Shown: positions 26,724 to 35,269, counted from the first letter of the stretch. The stretch: DNA of 64,000 bases from Saprospiraceae bacterium (GCA_016715985.1 JADJXD010000001.1:3410001-3474000), one strand, 5' to 3'. Numbers and translations are program-made. The notes: generated from the letters alone by a model not told the origin.

Positions 26724-26888
26724 ATGCCAAAAACACAAACATCTGTAGAACAGCAAACAATTAAAACCTCACCCACAAACTTCATTAAAAAAATGGGGGT
26801 AGCCGCTTTCTTATTCTTTTTTATAAAAGGATTGGTTTGGTTGGCAATATTTTTCGGACTTGGCTCGTGGATCAAATCTTTGTTTTAA
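26724..26888 (+). CDS. 54-residue single-pass membrane protein
   Basis: Starts at the ATG at 26724, just after a good promoter, and reads MPKTQTSVEQQTIKTSP... followed by a long hydrophobic helix (MGVAAFLFFFIKGLVWLAIF) and a short tail. Small one-helix proteins of this type are common next to core genes in Bacteroidota and have no known function. Convergent with rsmG (13 nt apart). Confidence 0.6.
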   Translation: MPKTQTSVEQQTIKTSPTNFIKKMGVAAFLFFFIKGLVWLAIFFGLGSWIKSLF

Positions 26889-26901
26889 GTAAATACCAAA
26901 A

Positions 26902-27525
26902 TTAACCCTGTACATACAAAATATACTTCTCTTCGAAATAAGGTTCAGGAAAAAAATTACTGATTTTTGTTGTTTCTTTATATTCAAATTTAGGAATTAA
27001 TTTTAATTCTTCTTTCAGATCGCCTTTTAAGGCAATCAATCCGTTTGGATATATATTTGAATGTTTCTGATGAAGTAATTTCCGTGTCCATGGAAGTAGT
27101 TTGTCGATTTTAGCAACTGCCCGTGTTACCACAAAATCAAATTTTTCTTTCAGGTCTTCAGCTCTGATAGCATGAACGGTGACATTTTTAAGTTCGAGCG
27201 CTTCTACTACAGCCTTTACAACGGTTATCTTTTTTTGTGTTCCGTCAATTAAAGTAAATTTCACATCCGGAAAAAATATAGCTAAAGGAATACCCGGAAA
27301 CCCTCCGCCCGTCCCTAAATCCACGACCGAACTTCCCGGTTTGAACGGCATAAATCTTACAATTGCCAGGCTGTGTAATACATGATGTAAGTATAAGTTT
27401 TCAATGTCTTTCCTGGAGATTACATTGATTTTTTCATTCCATTCCACGTATAAGGGCATCAACTCTTCAAATAATGACTTTTGTTGAGGCGTGAGTTCAG
27501 GAAAATATTTTTTGATCAGTTCCAA
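26902..27525 (-). CDS. rsmG: 16S rRNA (guanine527-N7)-methyltransferase
   Basis: A 207-residue SAM-dependent methyltransferase that modifies G527 of 16S rRNA, as known for RsmG/GidB. The SAM-binding motif I is VVDLGTGGGFPGIPLAI, and FTLIDGTQKKI is motif II. VVTRAVAKIDKLLPW matches the conserved motif around the catalytic segment. EKINVISRKDIENLYLHH near the N-terminus is the usual RsmG substrate-region signature. Full length, monocistronic, divergent from the cystathionine beta-synthase gene. Confidence 0.95.
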   Translation of the reverse strand: MELIKKYFPELTPQQKSLFEELMPLYVEWNEKINVISRKDIENLYLHHVLHSLAIVRFMPFKPGSSVVDLGTGGGFPGIPLAIFFPDVKFTLIDGTQKKITVVKAVVEALELKNVTVHAIRAEDLKEKFDFVVTRAVAKIDKLLPWTRKLLHQKHSNIYPNGLIALKGDLKEELKLIPKFEYKETTKISNFFPEPYFEEKYILYVQG

Positions 27526-27648
27526 TGGTAATAATTTAGATATATATTCAGGTGTAAAGCTACATAAATCAAGTTAAAAAATTAGAATTGCGTAAAAAAG
27601 ACTATTCTTTTGCTATAGTTTTGCAATAAAATATTTTAATCAAATTAC

Positions 27649-27677
27649 TTGGGTATAATGACATAAGCGTATCTTTG
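27649..27677 (+). promoter_or_regulatory. Promoter TTG-N18-TATCTTTG
   Basis: -33 TTG (27649-27651) and -7 TATCTTTG (27670-27677), 29 nt before the first ATG of the cystathionine beta-synthase gene. Confidence 0.55.
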
Positions 27678-27706
27678 CCAAATATATTTTCAAAAATCAT
27701 AAGACA

Positions 27707-29068
27707 ATGATGGATTATCAGAATAATATTTTAGAAACAATAGGAAACACACCTATGGTTAAACTCAACAAGGTTGTGGATGGTATTCCATGCCTGGTTT
27801 TGGGCAAAATCGAAACTTTCAATCCCGGTCATTCTACAAAAGACAGAATGGCACTTAAAATGGTGGAAGATGCTGAAAAATCAGGAAAATTGGTTCCGGG
27901 TGGCACAATCATTGAATGTACTTCCGGAAACACGGGTATGGGTATTGCTTTGGCTGCTGCTGTAAAAGGATACAAGTGTATTTTTACGACCAGTGATAAA
28001 CAGTCCAAGGAAAAAATTGATCTTCTCAAAGCGCATGGTGCTGAAGTTATCGTTTGTCCTACCAATGTAGAACCCGATGATCCCAGATCTTATTATTCTG
28101 TTGCAGAAAAGTTAAGCAAAGATATTCCTAATTCTGTATGGTTGAATCAATATGATAATCTCTCAAACCGTCAGGCGCACTATGAGAGCACAGGTCCTGA
28201 AATCTGGAAACAAACCGATGGAAAAATAACGCATTTTGTTGTCGGTGTAGGTACCGGTGGAACGATCTCGGGTGTAGCGAAATATCTTAAGGAACAGAAT
28301 CCGGCTGTAAAAATATGGGGTATAGATACCTACGGGTCTGTTTTTAAAAAATATCATGAGACAGGAATTTTCGATCCGAAAGAAATCTATCCTTACATTA
28401 CAGAAGGAATAGGGGAAGACATTCTTCCAAAAAATGTTGACTTCAGTCTCATTGATCATTTTGAGAAAGTATCAGATAAAGATGCTGCTCTTGCTGCCAG
28501 AAGATTGGCAAGAGAAGAAGGTATTTTGTTGGGCTATAGTGCAGGGTCAGCTTTGGCAGGCGTACAACAGTTAAGTGGCAAATTATCCAAAGATGATGTC
28601 GTAGTCATCCTTTTTCATGACCATGGAAGCCGATATGTGGGCAAAATATATAATGATGACTGGATGCGTGAACGGGGGTTTCTGGATACAGAGTTGAAAG
28701 TCAGAGACCTGTCTTCCAAAAGAAAGGATAATAAGTTTATCGGCGTGCAGGAAAAGGAAAGTGTGCGTTCAGTCCTTAAAATGATGAAAGAACTCGATCT
28801 TTCTCAATTGCCGGTTTTAAATGGAGATGTGATGACAGGATCGGTGACAGAAAGTAATATTCTGGAGTTTATTCTCAGTAATCCATTGGACAATGGCGAT
28901 AAGGCAGTTTCAATGATTATGGCAGCTCCATTCCCGATTGTCAGTGAAGATTTGCCTGTCAGAGAACTGAATAGGTATATTACGAAATCCGTTCCGGCTG
29001 TAGTCACACACAACCGCTCAGGAGAACAAATTATCCTTACACAGTACGATATTATTCAGGCACTATAG
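27707..29068 (+). CDS. Cystathionine beta-synthase-type PLP enzyme with CBS pair
   Basis: A 453-residue enzyme that probably condenses serine (or O-acetylserine) with homocysteine or sulfide. Residues 1-320 are the fold-type II PLP domain: Lys45 in NPGHSTKDRM binds PLP, SGNTGMGIA is the substrate loop, and GTGGTISG grips the phosphate. Residues ~340-450 hold two CBS modules (SVRSVLKMMKELDLSQLPV and the following repeat), which sense adenosyl compounds in homologues. The presence of CBS domains favours cystathionine beta-synthase over plain CysK. No N-terminal heme region. Met1 or Met2 may be the start. Confidence 0.88.
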   Translation: MMDYQNNILETIGNTPMVKLNKVVDGIPCLVLGKIETFNPGHSTKDRMALKMVEDAEKSGKLVPGGTIIECTSGNTGMGIALAAAVKGYKCIFTTSDKQSKEKIDLLKAHGAEVIVCPTNVEPDDPRSYYSVAEKLSKDIPNSVWLNQYDNLSNRQAHYESTGPEIWKQTDGKITHFVVGVGTGGTISGVAKYLKEQNPAVKIWGIDTYGSVFKKYHETGIFDPKEIYPYITEGIGEDILPKNVDFSLIDHFEKVSDKDAALAARRLAREEGILLGYSAGSALAGVQQLSGKLSKDDVVVILFHDHGSRYVGKIYNDDWMRERGFLDTELKVRDLSSKRKDNKFIGVQEKESVRSVLKMMKELDLSQLPVLNGDVMTGSVTESNILEFILSNPLDNGDKAVSMIMAAPFPIVSEDLPVRELNRYITKSVPAVVTHNRSGEQIILTQYDIIQAL

Positions 29069-29144
29069 AGATAAGTCAGTTATACTATTTTAATCGAAAG
29101 TTAAATTTTGGTAATTGAAGCTTAGCTCGTCCCTTTAGGGCTTG

Positions 29145-29244
29145 AGCCCGCCTGCCTACGGAGTCGTGCAGGACAGCCTGCTCTGAAACGGGCAGGCCCC
29201 CTGCTCTGAAACGGGCAGGCCCGCCTGCTCCGAAGCGGGCAGGG
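29145..29244. repeat. GC-rich palindromic repeat array, three units
   Basis: Three units of CTGCTCTGAAACGGGCAGGC type (about 29179-29197, 29200-29220, 29224-29243), preceded by CCCGCCTGCCTACGGAGTCG. Its core is shared with 1427-1479, where the same CTCCGTAGGCAGG motif appears on the opposite strand. It lies between convergent gene ends. Confidence 0.7.
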
Positions 29245-29278
29245 GTAACGGGTAGCCAATAGTAACCTTCGTTTTTGA

Positions 29279-29758
29279 TTATTGTAGTTGACTCACCTTT
29301 GCCGTAATTTTATCCAAAAATTCGTGATATTCAGTAGGTACGGCTTTTCTATCCTGGTCTATAATCCAGAAATTGTGGAAATCACCGCTTTTATATTCAA
29401 TGTAATATCCACCCTGATCGAAGCTATCGGGAGTTCCTATAACCTTTCTGCTTTCTTCAAGTAATTCGGCAGGAAAAAAATCTATCACATCTTTAACATT
29501 GGCAAATAAATCATTGGACAATAATTGCCAGTTTCCAACATAAAAGTCCTGACCGTTCGGATAAGTATCATTTAAATCTTCAAATAGTTTATCGGGTTCC
29601 AGTCTGAATATTTCAATACAGGATTCACCCATGCAAAATCCTCTGAATTCACCAAATACAAGAACATCCTCTTCCTGAAAGGCTTCATCTTTTTTACATC
29701 CAAATGATACGAATAATATTGCGATAGTCGTAATGAAGATTGATATTTTTGTTTTCAT
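29279..29758 (-). CDS. Predicted lipoprotein, hypothetical
   Basis: A 159-residue protein with a lipoprotein signal (MKTKISIFITTIAILFVSFGCKKDE; Cys after SFG). The mature part is acidic with alternating strands and helices. It carries the pattern CMGESCIEIFRLEPD, in which two Cys could form a disulfide. No known family. Probably sits in the outer or inner membrane facing the periplasm. Confidence 0.7.
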   Translation of the reverse strand: MKTKISIFITTIAILFVSFGCKKDEAFQEEDVLVFGEFRGFCMGESCIEIFRLEPDKLFEDLNDTYPNGQDFYVGNWQLLSNDLFANVKDVIDFFPAELLEESRKVIGTPDSFDQGGYYIEYKSGDFHNFWIIDQDRKAVPTEYHEFLDKITAKVSQLQ

Positions 29759-30136
29759 CCTTATAAATTTTTAGGTTCTAAAATCAACAAATGTGTAAGG
29801 CTTTCAAAGTAAGAACGAAAAATATATGTAAAAGGATGCTTCAAAACAGCGATTTCGTTTGTAATTTTACGTTAGAGTTCACATTGAAAATACCTGATTT
29901 ATAGTAATCAACCGTTTTTTACTATGGACATAAAGGGAAACCGTTTATACAATTAGGGGGAGAATTTTTTAATCTTTATTTCACCTGAGAGTTTGAATAA
30001 GTTACAGTGCAGCCTACGTTTGGCTGAGCGTTGTTTCAGGCTCTTTTTTTGGGTCGTGGCAGTTGTTGTTGATGTTCCTTCTGCGCTTCCCAGACTGAAG
30101 GTATATTAACAACAACGGATTTGTGGAGAAGTAGAC
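29759..30136. other. Intergenic stretch with nested hairpin
   Basis: No ORF supported. At 30062-30116 there is a nested stem: outer GTTGTTGTT / AACAACAAC and inner CCTTC / GAAGG. A weaker hairpin AGCCT...AGGCT followed by T7 lies just to the left (about 30013-30047). Together they could be the 3' region of the 30137 gene or a small structured RNA. Confidence 0.4.
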
Positions 30137-30553
30137 TCAAATTTTCAATTTGTATTTTAGAACGATCTTATACCCTACATGGGCTAACGGAATCCAAAAC
30201 ACAAAAGCCGCCAGCCACATCCACATAGGAGCCTTTGTCATCACCAACTGAAAAACCGAAGCACATAGAAATACAAGACCGACGGCAAAAGCATAGGTAG
30301 GTTTTTTAAGTTCAGCAATAAGGGTCGAAACAGCTCCGGCCACAACTGCCGCTATACACCATCCGAATACGACAGAAAGTTGGGAGTTGAATGGTGCATT
30401 TTGAACATGTTCCGAAATGGCTTGCAGGTCTGAAGGATCGATGTAATCCGGTAATGGGTGGAGGAATGAAAATATTTTTTCATTAATCGTAATAATTATA
30501 CCCCCTGTAATCAATCCACCTAATACTGCCAATATTTTTCTTAAAAATTCCAT
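30137..30553 (-). CDS. Four-helix membrane protein, hypothetical
   Basis: A 138-residue integral membrane protein with four hydrophobic helices (about residues 5-25, 60-80, 87-105, 110-130) and a polar loop after helix 1 containing PLPDYIDPSDLQAISEH. It ends with a basic tail, KIVLKYKLKI. Family not recognised. The general shape is like the 25775 protein but the sequences differ. Function unknown. Confidence 0.65.
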   Translation of the reverse strand: MEFLRKILAVLGGLITGGIIITINEKIFSFLHPLPDYIDPSDLQAISEHVQNAPFNSQLSVVFGWCIAAVVAGAVSTLIAELKKPTYAFAVGLVFLCASVFQLVMTKAPMWMWLAAFVFWIPLAHVGYKIVLKYKLKI

Positions 30554-30664
30554 GTACCTTTTTATTTATAGACAAGTATCAGAGTGGTATTGTTTTGTAA
30601 AGGAAACATTATATTGGTTGTGAATTATATGAATTCGTTGTTATTTTATTAGTTTAAACAAAAA

Positions 30665-30696
30665 GGCCTGCCCGAAATTCTTTTACCTCGGACAGG
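30665..30696. terminator. Hairpin related to the GC-rich repeats
   Basis: GCCTGcCCGA / TCGGaCAGGC, 9 paired bases with one mismatch and a 12-nt loop, just beyond the stop of the 30736 lipoprotein gene. It contains the GCCTGCCCG core of the 1427 and 29145 repeats, so it may be a single copy of that family acting as a terminator. Confidence 0.55.
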
Positions 30697-30735
30697 CGAC
30701 TCCCATTTACGAATAAAAATACAGTGATTCTTGAT

Positions 30736-31701
30736 TTATAATTTATCCAATTGTCTGTCAATTTCTGACAAAGAACTGGGGTTCAAGTTTAAAGTTATAT
30801 TTTGATCTTTCTTTATTATAGCATTTGTCATGCCAAAATGCTTAATATCTTCATTCAATACTGAAATTCCTATTATTTTTACTTCGGCCCCTTCAGGTAA
30901 ATTTAATTCATTACTACAGATGACCATTTTTTCATCCATGGAATGAAGTCTGATAACACTATTATATTTGTCAAGGATCACAAATACAGCATTTTTCGCC
31001 GTTGAAACAGATCCCGTCAATTCGGAACACACCACCAGATCTTTGTTGTTCATATTAAATGATTCAGGCAGAATAGCCAAACACTGCCACAATAGTTGAT
31101 TAACAGCAAATGAATATCCATTTTCTGACTGACCATTTATTAATTTGCTGGTGTAAACCAAAGCAATATCATCATATTTATGGTGCCATTCAAATAAATT
31201 TTCTTCATTTGATCGGCCGGCAAAGATACCTATTTGGTTGACAGGTGCCTTGGTTGGTAAAAATATTTTTATTTCCGCCGCTTTTGGATTAAGATAAATC
31301 TGCTGATTGTTAACTTTAAAATTTAAGTAAAACGCCTTCTGAATATCCATAATTTTACCATTATAGACTGAAGAAATATTATTCAAAAGGATTGCTTTTC
31401 TGTTCTCGATTTCCAGATATTGCATTCTTACTGCTCCGTCTACAAGGCTTCCATCCAAATGATAAAGGCTCTTGGGTGGAATTATAATTTCAATTCCTTC
31501 CGGTGATCTGAAAAAAACCGTATCAGCTCCGATATGCAATAAATAATTAGTCGGTTGTTTAGTAAGGGAGTTTAATACTGTTAAAGGGTCTGGTGATTCA
31601 GATACATCAGGGGTGAAGACTTCCTGATCTTTACCACATGAAAAGAAAGATAAAATCAAAACGAAACTAAAATAATAAAAGAGTTTATTTAAAGGATACA
31701 T
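30736..31701 (-). CDS. Predicted lipoprotein, third gene of ECF operon
   Basis: A 321-residue protein with a lipoprotein signal (YFSFVLILSFFSCGKDQ; Cys after FFS). The mature part is beta-rich with motifs VFFRSPEGIEIIIPPKSL and GAVRMQYLEIENR, reminiscent of ZU5- or carboxypeptidase-regulatory-type beta modules in other Bacteroidota lipoproteins. It follows the barrel protein by 79 nt on the same strand as the sigma factor, so it is probably part of the same operon and acts in the envelope. No enzymatic motif. Confidence 0.7.
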   Translation of the reverse strand: MYPLNKLFYYFSFVLILSFFSCGKDQEVFTPDVSESPDPLTVLNSLTKQPTNYLLHIGADTVFFRSPEGIEIIIPPKSLYHLDGSLVDGAVRMQYLEIENRKAILLNNISSVYNGKIMDIQKAFYLNFKVNNQQIYLNPKAAEIKIFLPTKAPVNQIGIFAGRSNEENLFEWHHKYDDIALVYTSKLINGQSENGYSFAVNQLLWQCLAILPESFNMNNKDLVVCSELTGSVSTAKNAVFVILDKYNSVIRLHSMDEKMVICSNELNLPEGAEVKIIGISVLNEDIKHFGMTNAIIKKDQNITLNLNPSSLSEIDRQLDKL

Positions 31702-31780
31702 ATTTTTGCCATCTGTTTAGAGAATAATTCCCTGATTCAGTAGTAAGATGACTTAACTCAAATTTTTGCTGCCTGAAGAT

Positions 31781-33193
31781 TTAAAAATTATATTTAACAC
31801 CAGTCATGAGGCCGGCAGTAAGGTATCTTTGTTCCAAAGGGTATCCTGTATTTGTTACAGATTGTAATTGATATCTGACATTTGGTTCAATAATTAACCC
31901 CCATTTATGATTGATACTGTAATGAATACTTAACCCTCCATATACGCTAAAACCGATGTTGTTTTTATAGATTTCATCTGCTTCAACAGTTCCGGATGAG
32001 ATATTGGCGGGGCTGTCATTATTGATATGTGAAATAATCATACCTTTTTTCATAGTAGTGATGTTGACCATTGGCCCGGCTGTCACATCCGCACTCCATC
32101 TTCCAAAATTTAAAAATTCATAATTAAAAAGTATCGGAATATCCAAAGATCTGTACTTGTTATAGGTAGTAAATTCTACAGTTCCGGGTATTACGATAAC
32201 TTCCTGTGTGATAATACTATCGACTATAACACCATTTTGATAGACATAGTCTTTAATAGTCACTAATCTTGTTTGATTGGATTCCGGATCTATGTATTCA
32301 AATTTTTCATTAATTTCACTATACTGTACACCGGCAGATAGTGAAATATGTTCATCAAACCGAAATCCTCCTCTTATTCCCACTGAAAAAGAAAACAAAG
32401 GACTTTCCGATAGATCTCTCATACTTTTATAAGCCAGCGCTTCGGGTGATTTGGCTTTGAGTTTATTGGTGACAAAATCCTGTGATCCGTAAACATCAAG
32501 GCTGAACCTTTTAATTGCTTTTTGAAACGATGGACATACAGAACCGTAATTGTGACTATTGTATTTGTTTTTAAAGTTATTCAATACTGCATTTTCCCGG
32601 GATGTGGGTTGAAAATGGATGTTTCTGAGATTGACCGTTTCTTTAAAAATCCTAAAATTTGAAGTTATGTGATCGTCGGAATCCGTAGAATGGTATGAAT
32701 CATCGATCGCTTTATCATCGAAAGTAAGTTTAGTTCCAGTCTTCAGATACTTTATTGATTCACCAACATGAGTTCTGATATCCAAAGATGTCTGTAGCTG
32801 TCGTACGGATTTTAATGCAGTTTTAGTTTGAGATTTAGAATTTTCAACTTTTGTATTTTCTTTTTCATCAACATTGCTTTCATCTGCTACTGCTTTATTT
32901 GATACTTCATTTACATCATTTTTCTGAGTTAAATGAGCGAATGTAGTAGGTTTATAGTTATATTGTGATTTATTAATGTCAACAGAAATGTTATTGTCTG
33001 TCGATGTGATGAGGCTCAAAGTACCTGCGGAAAGTATAAGTGCCAAAACAATTAAATTTAATAACATTAATCGTTTGCCGTCCCATGTTGCCCGCTGTGG
33101 TAATCTGCTTTCTATTCTGTCCCACATTTCATCAGGAACATCAGTACTGTAATTTTTCAGCTTATTTTTAAAATATCTGTCCAACTGTGTCAT
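31781..33193 (-). CDS. Inner-membrane helix plus outer-membrane-barrel protein, paired with ECF sigma
   Basis: A 470-residue protein with an odd layout. Residues 1-40 are cytoplasmic (LKNYSTDVPDEMWDRIESRLP, the start typical of Bacteroidota anti-sigma-like partners). A helix follows at ~42-64 (LLNLIVLALILSAGTLSLI). Residues 65-230 are a polar linker, and from ~255 to the end there is a beta-barrel-type domain (SFSVGIRGGFRFDEHISLSAGVQYS, ending AGLMTGVKYNF). That end has alternating residues and a terminal Phe, as in outer-membrane barrels (OMP_b-brl_2 type). Its start overlaps the sigma stop by 4 nt. It may tether the sigma factor or sense the outer membrane. Confidence 0.78.
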   Translation of the reverse strand: MTQLDRYFKNKLKNYSTDVPDEMWDRIESRLPQRATWDGKRLMLLNLIVLALILSAGTLSLITSTDNNISVDINKSQYNYKPTTFAHLTQKNDVNEVSNKAVADESNVDEKENTKVENSKSQTKTALKSVRQLQTSLDIRTHVGESIKYLKTGTKLTFDDKAIDDSYHSTDSDDHITSNFRIFKETVNLRNIHFQPTSRENAVLNNFKNKYNSHNYGSVCPSFQKAIKRFSLDVYGSQDFVTNKLKAKSPEALAYKSMRDLSESPLFSFSVGIRGGFRFDEHISLSAGVQYSEINEKFEYIDPESNQTRLVTIKDYVYQNGVIVDSIITQEVIVIPGTVEFTTYNKYRSLDIPILFNYEFLNFGRWSADVTAGPMVNITTMKKGMIISHINNDSPANISSGTVEADEIYKNNIGFSVYGGLSIHYSINHKWGLIIEPNVRYQLQSVTNTGYPLEQRYLTAGLMTGVKYNF

Positions 33194-33750
33194 ACTGCGA
33201 TTTTGTGTAATTTTAATACTTTTTCCTGCAGAATTCTTCGTGCCTTCACAAGCTGTGAACGGGAAGTTGACTCCTCTATCAGCAACATCTCTGAGATTTC
33301 TCTGTGAGAATAGCCTTCTATCGCATATAAGTTAAATACCATTCTGTATCCATCCGGCAAATCTGAAATCAGCCTGATTAATTCTTCTTCAGATAGTATA
33401 GAAAAAACGTCGGGAGGAACATGATCTTCGATGACATTATCCAAACCCATTTGTTCGTGTGAAACGGATTTTTTCAGATTGTTTTTGATAGCTGTGTTGA
33501 CAATTATTCTTCTTATCCAACCTTCCAAAGATCCTTTGTTTTCAAAAGTATGCAGATTGCTGAAAACTTTCACAAACCCATCCTGAAAAATATCTTCCGC
33601 CTCCAGTCGATGCCGGCTATATCGGACACAAACAGTCATCATTTTTTCGCTGTATAAATTAAAAATAGTCTTTTGAGCATGACGATCACCCTTGATGCAT
33701 GCTTTAATCAGATCCTTTTCCGTCATTCCATTTAGTAACAATGGTGACAT
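33190..33750 (-). CDS. ECF RNA polymerase sigma factor
   Basis: A 186-residue sigma-70 family factor of the extracytoplasmic type, with regions 2 and 4 only. Region 2 covers FNLYSEKMMTVCVRYSRHRLEAEDIFQDGFVKVF (about residues 25-60), with the -10 recognition stretch GWIRRIIVNTAI following. Region 4 is EGYSHREISEMLLIEESTSRSQLVKARRIL, the helix-turn-helix for -35 contact. It is first in an operon with the helix-barrel protein (4-nt overlap), which is the likely regulator. A 13-nt motif shared with another site lies 30 nt upstream (33780-33792). Confidence 0.92.
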   Translation of the reverse strand: MSPLLLNGMTEKDLIKACIKGDRHAQKTIFNLYSEKMMTVCVRYSRHRLEAEDIFQDGFVKVFSNLHTFENKGSLEGWIRRIIVNTAIKNNLKKSVSHEQMGLDNVIEDHVPPDVFSILSEEELIRLISDLPDGYRMVFNLYAIEGYSHREISEMLLIEESTSRSQLVKARRILQEKVLKLHKIAV

Positions 33751-33779
33751 TTTTTTAATTTATTTTTGTTTTTAAAAAT

Positions 33780-33792
33780 CGACTCCCATTTA
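33780..33792 (-). promoter_or_regulatory. Possible ECF-operon site (TAAATGGGAGTCG)
   Basis: A 13-nt word on the minus strand, 30 nt before the sigma gene. It occurs identically at 30696-30708, upstream of the 30137-30553 membrane protein on the same strand. It might be an autoregulatory element. Two copies are thin evidence. Confidence 0.25.
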
Positions 33793-33890
33793 TAAAAAAG
33801 CTTGTATCTGATTTATTAATGTTAATCTGCTATATTTTACTCAACGTTCAAAACAACTGAATGTGTCTTTCACTTCAGAGATAAATTCAA

Positions 33891-34787
33891 TTAATCCTTT
33901 ACAATAATTGCATCGTCAATCAGTTCATTGCCATCTCCATCCAGATCATCCTGACCTGCGGCTTTTGCAGGTGGGTTTCTGGGTGGTGTCGGTGTACTGT
34001 TTTCGATCGTGATTTTACCTTCACTAAATACATCATAATGACCATCGGAGTATTGTGCTGCTTTTGCGAAAAAATCATCTTTCCCGTCCAATAATGATTT
34101 TTCTGTATTTAATGTTTCTTCTGCAAATTCTCTTTTAGGTTTGGCCGCTTCTTCAGCTTCCCATTTCTGGGCTTTCTCCATGACGTCATCTAATTGTTTG
34201 CCTATGTTTTCAGATGCTTGCTTTGCTTTTTCAACCAGGACATCTTTTACTTCGATCACTTTTTCACCAACTTTCTCTGATAGAGTGCCTGCTTTTTCCA
34301 TGGCATCTCCTCCTACTTCCAGAACTTTGGTTCCCACCGATTCGCTGATTTCTTCTGCTTTATGGAGTAGGTCTGAGCCGGTATGTAAGATTTTACTCCC
34401 CACTTCTTCACTTACATCTCCTGCTTTTTCTAAAAGATTTTCACCGGTTGTGATAATTTTACTTCCTACTTCTTCTGAAAACGCACCGGCTTTTTTGACC
34501 ATTTCATTTTCTGAAATTCTATCCACTACTTCACCGGCAACTTCTTTTGATTTTTCATAAGTTTCAATCGCAGAATCTTTGATTTTTTCTGATAATGAAC
34601 CAGCTTTTTCAAGGACAGAATCTCTTAATCCGGCAGTTTTATCGCCCCATTCATTGATAACCTGCTCTGACTTTTCTGCAAATTCTTTGCCTGTTTCTTT
34701 TGCGTACTCTACGGATTTATTGGCTGCTGATTTTGCAACGCTTTCCTGCGCAAACAACAATCTTTTGATAGAACTTAGAAACCCCAT
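33891..34787 (-). CDS. Amphipathic helical repeat (LEA/YtxH-like) protein
   Basis: A 298-residue, highly charged, Lys/Glu/Ala-rich protein. Residues ~15-210 are a continuous amphipathic helix array with degenerate ~22-residue repeats (LLEKAGDVSEEVGSKILHTG, then LLHKAEEISESVGTKVLEVG, then AMEKAGTLSEKVGEKVIEV). This is the look of group 3 LEA or YtxH/apolipoprotein-like stress proteins. The C-terminal ~70 residues are disordered and acidic (DDLDGDGNELIDDAIIVKD). There is no signal peptide, so it is cytoplasmic. A desiccation- or membrane-protective role is inferred only. Confidence 0.75.
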   Translation of the reverse strand: MGFLSSIKRLLFAQESVAKSAANKSVEYAKETGKEFAEKSEQVINEWGDKTAGLRDSVLEKAGSLSEKIKDSAIETYEKSKEVAGEVVDRISENEMVKKAGAFSEEVGSKIITTGENLLEKAGDVSEEVGSKILHTGSDLLHKAEEISESVGTKVLEVGGDAMEKAGTLSEKVGEKVIEVKDVLVEKAKQASENIGKQLDDVMEKAQKWEAEEAAKPKREFAEETLNTEKSLLDGKDDFFAKAAQYSDGHYDVFSEGKITIENSTPTPPRNPPAKAAGQDDLDGDGNELIDDAIIVKD

Positions 34788-34955
34788 TTAAGCTTGTTTT
34801 GGTTGGTATTTTAAATAAAACATAAAGTTAAGCTATTTGTACTATTCAAAATGAATTTTGTATTCAAATATTCGAATTTTGTTGGGATTTTTACAATAAA
34901 TTGAAATTTACTCGTGTGAAAGACGTATCAGGATTCCATCAGCAGATGATTGGTA

Positions 34956-35243
34956 TTATTTAATTTTCGCGTTTGGTTGTTTTTTTTCAGTTAGGATATG
35001 ATCGTGTGGATCATAGTTGTAAAGAAAATTATGACAAAAGTCAAAGCCATTTTCCCATGTGATAAATCCATCGATTACTTTAACTTTTTTGAAATATTCA
35101 ATGTCTAATAGCGCTGAAGAAATACCTATTTTAATAAAAGGTTTGATATCAATTATCTTTTTTAACCCGTCATCAAATCTTATAATCAGCTTATGTTTTT
35201 CAATTGGTATGGCTTCTACGATACTGTAAGTTATACCCGGCAT
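34956..35243 (-). CDS. DUF2442-type small protein
   Basis: I start this at the ATG at 35243, because a minus-strand promoter box (35262-35269) overlaps any earlier start. This gives 95 residues. The body IPIEKHKLIIRFDDGLKKIIDIKPFI matches the DUF2442 core (strand-turn-strand with a conserved G-x-K-x-x-D). It is usually a small protein next to toxin-like or DUF4160 genes. Here the neighbour, 130 nt away and divergent, is a decayed YoeB-type module, which fits this context. Function unproven. Confidence 0.75.
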   Translation of the reverse strand: MPGITYSIVEAIPIEKHKLIIRFDDGLKKIIDIKPFIKIGISSALLDIEYFKKVKVIDGFITWENGFDFCHNFLYNYDPHDHILTEKKQPNAKIK

Positions 35244-35261
35244 ACTTGAAAATAATAGGAA

Positions 35262-35269
35262 CAAAGATA
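35262..35269 (-). promoter_or_regulatory. -7 box (TATCTTTG) for the DUF2442 gene
   Basis: TAnnTTTG on the minus strand, 18 nt upstream of the ATG at 35243. It decides the start codon of that gene. Confidence 0.5.

Noticed and set aside
34141..34560. 139-codon plus-strand frame
   Set aside because: Antisense shadow of the LEA-like gene; Ser/Thr/Pro-rich because the opposite strand encodes Lys/Glu/Ala repeats.
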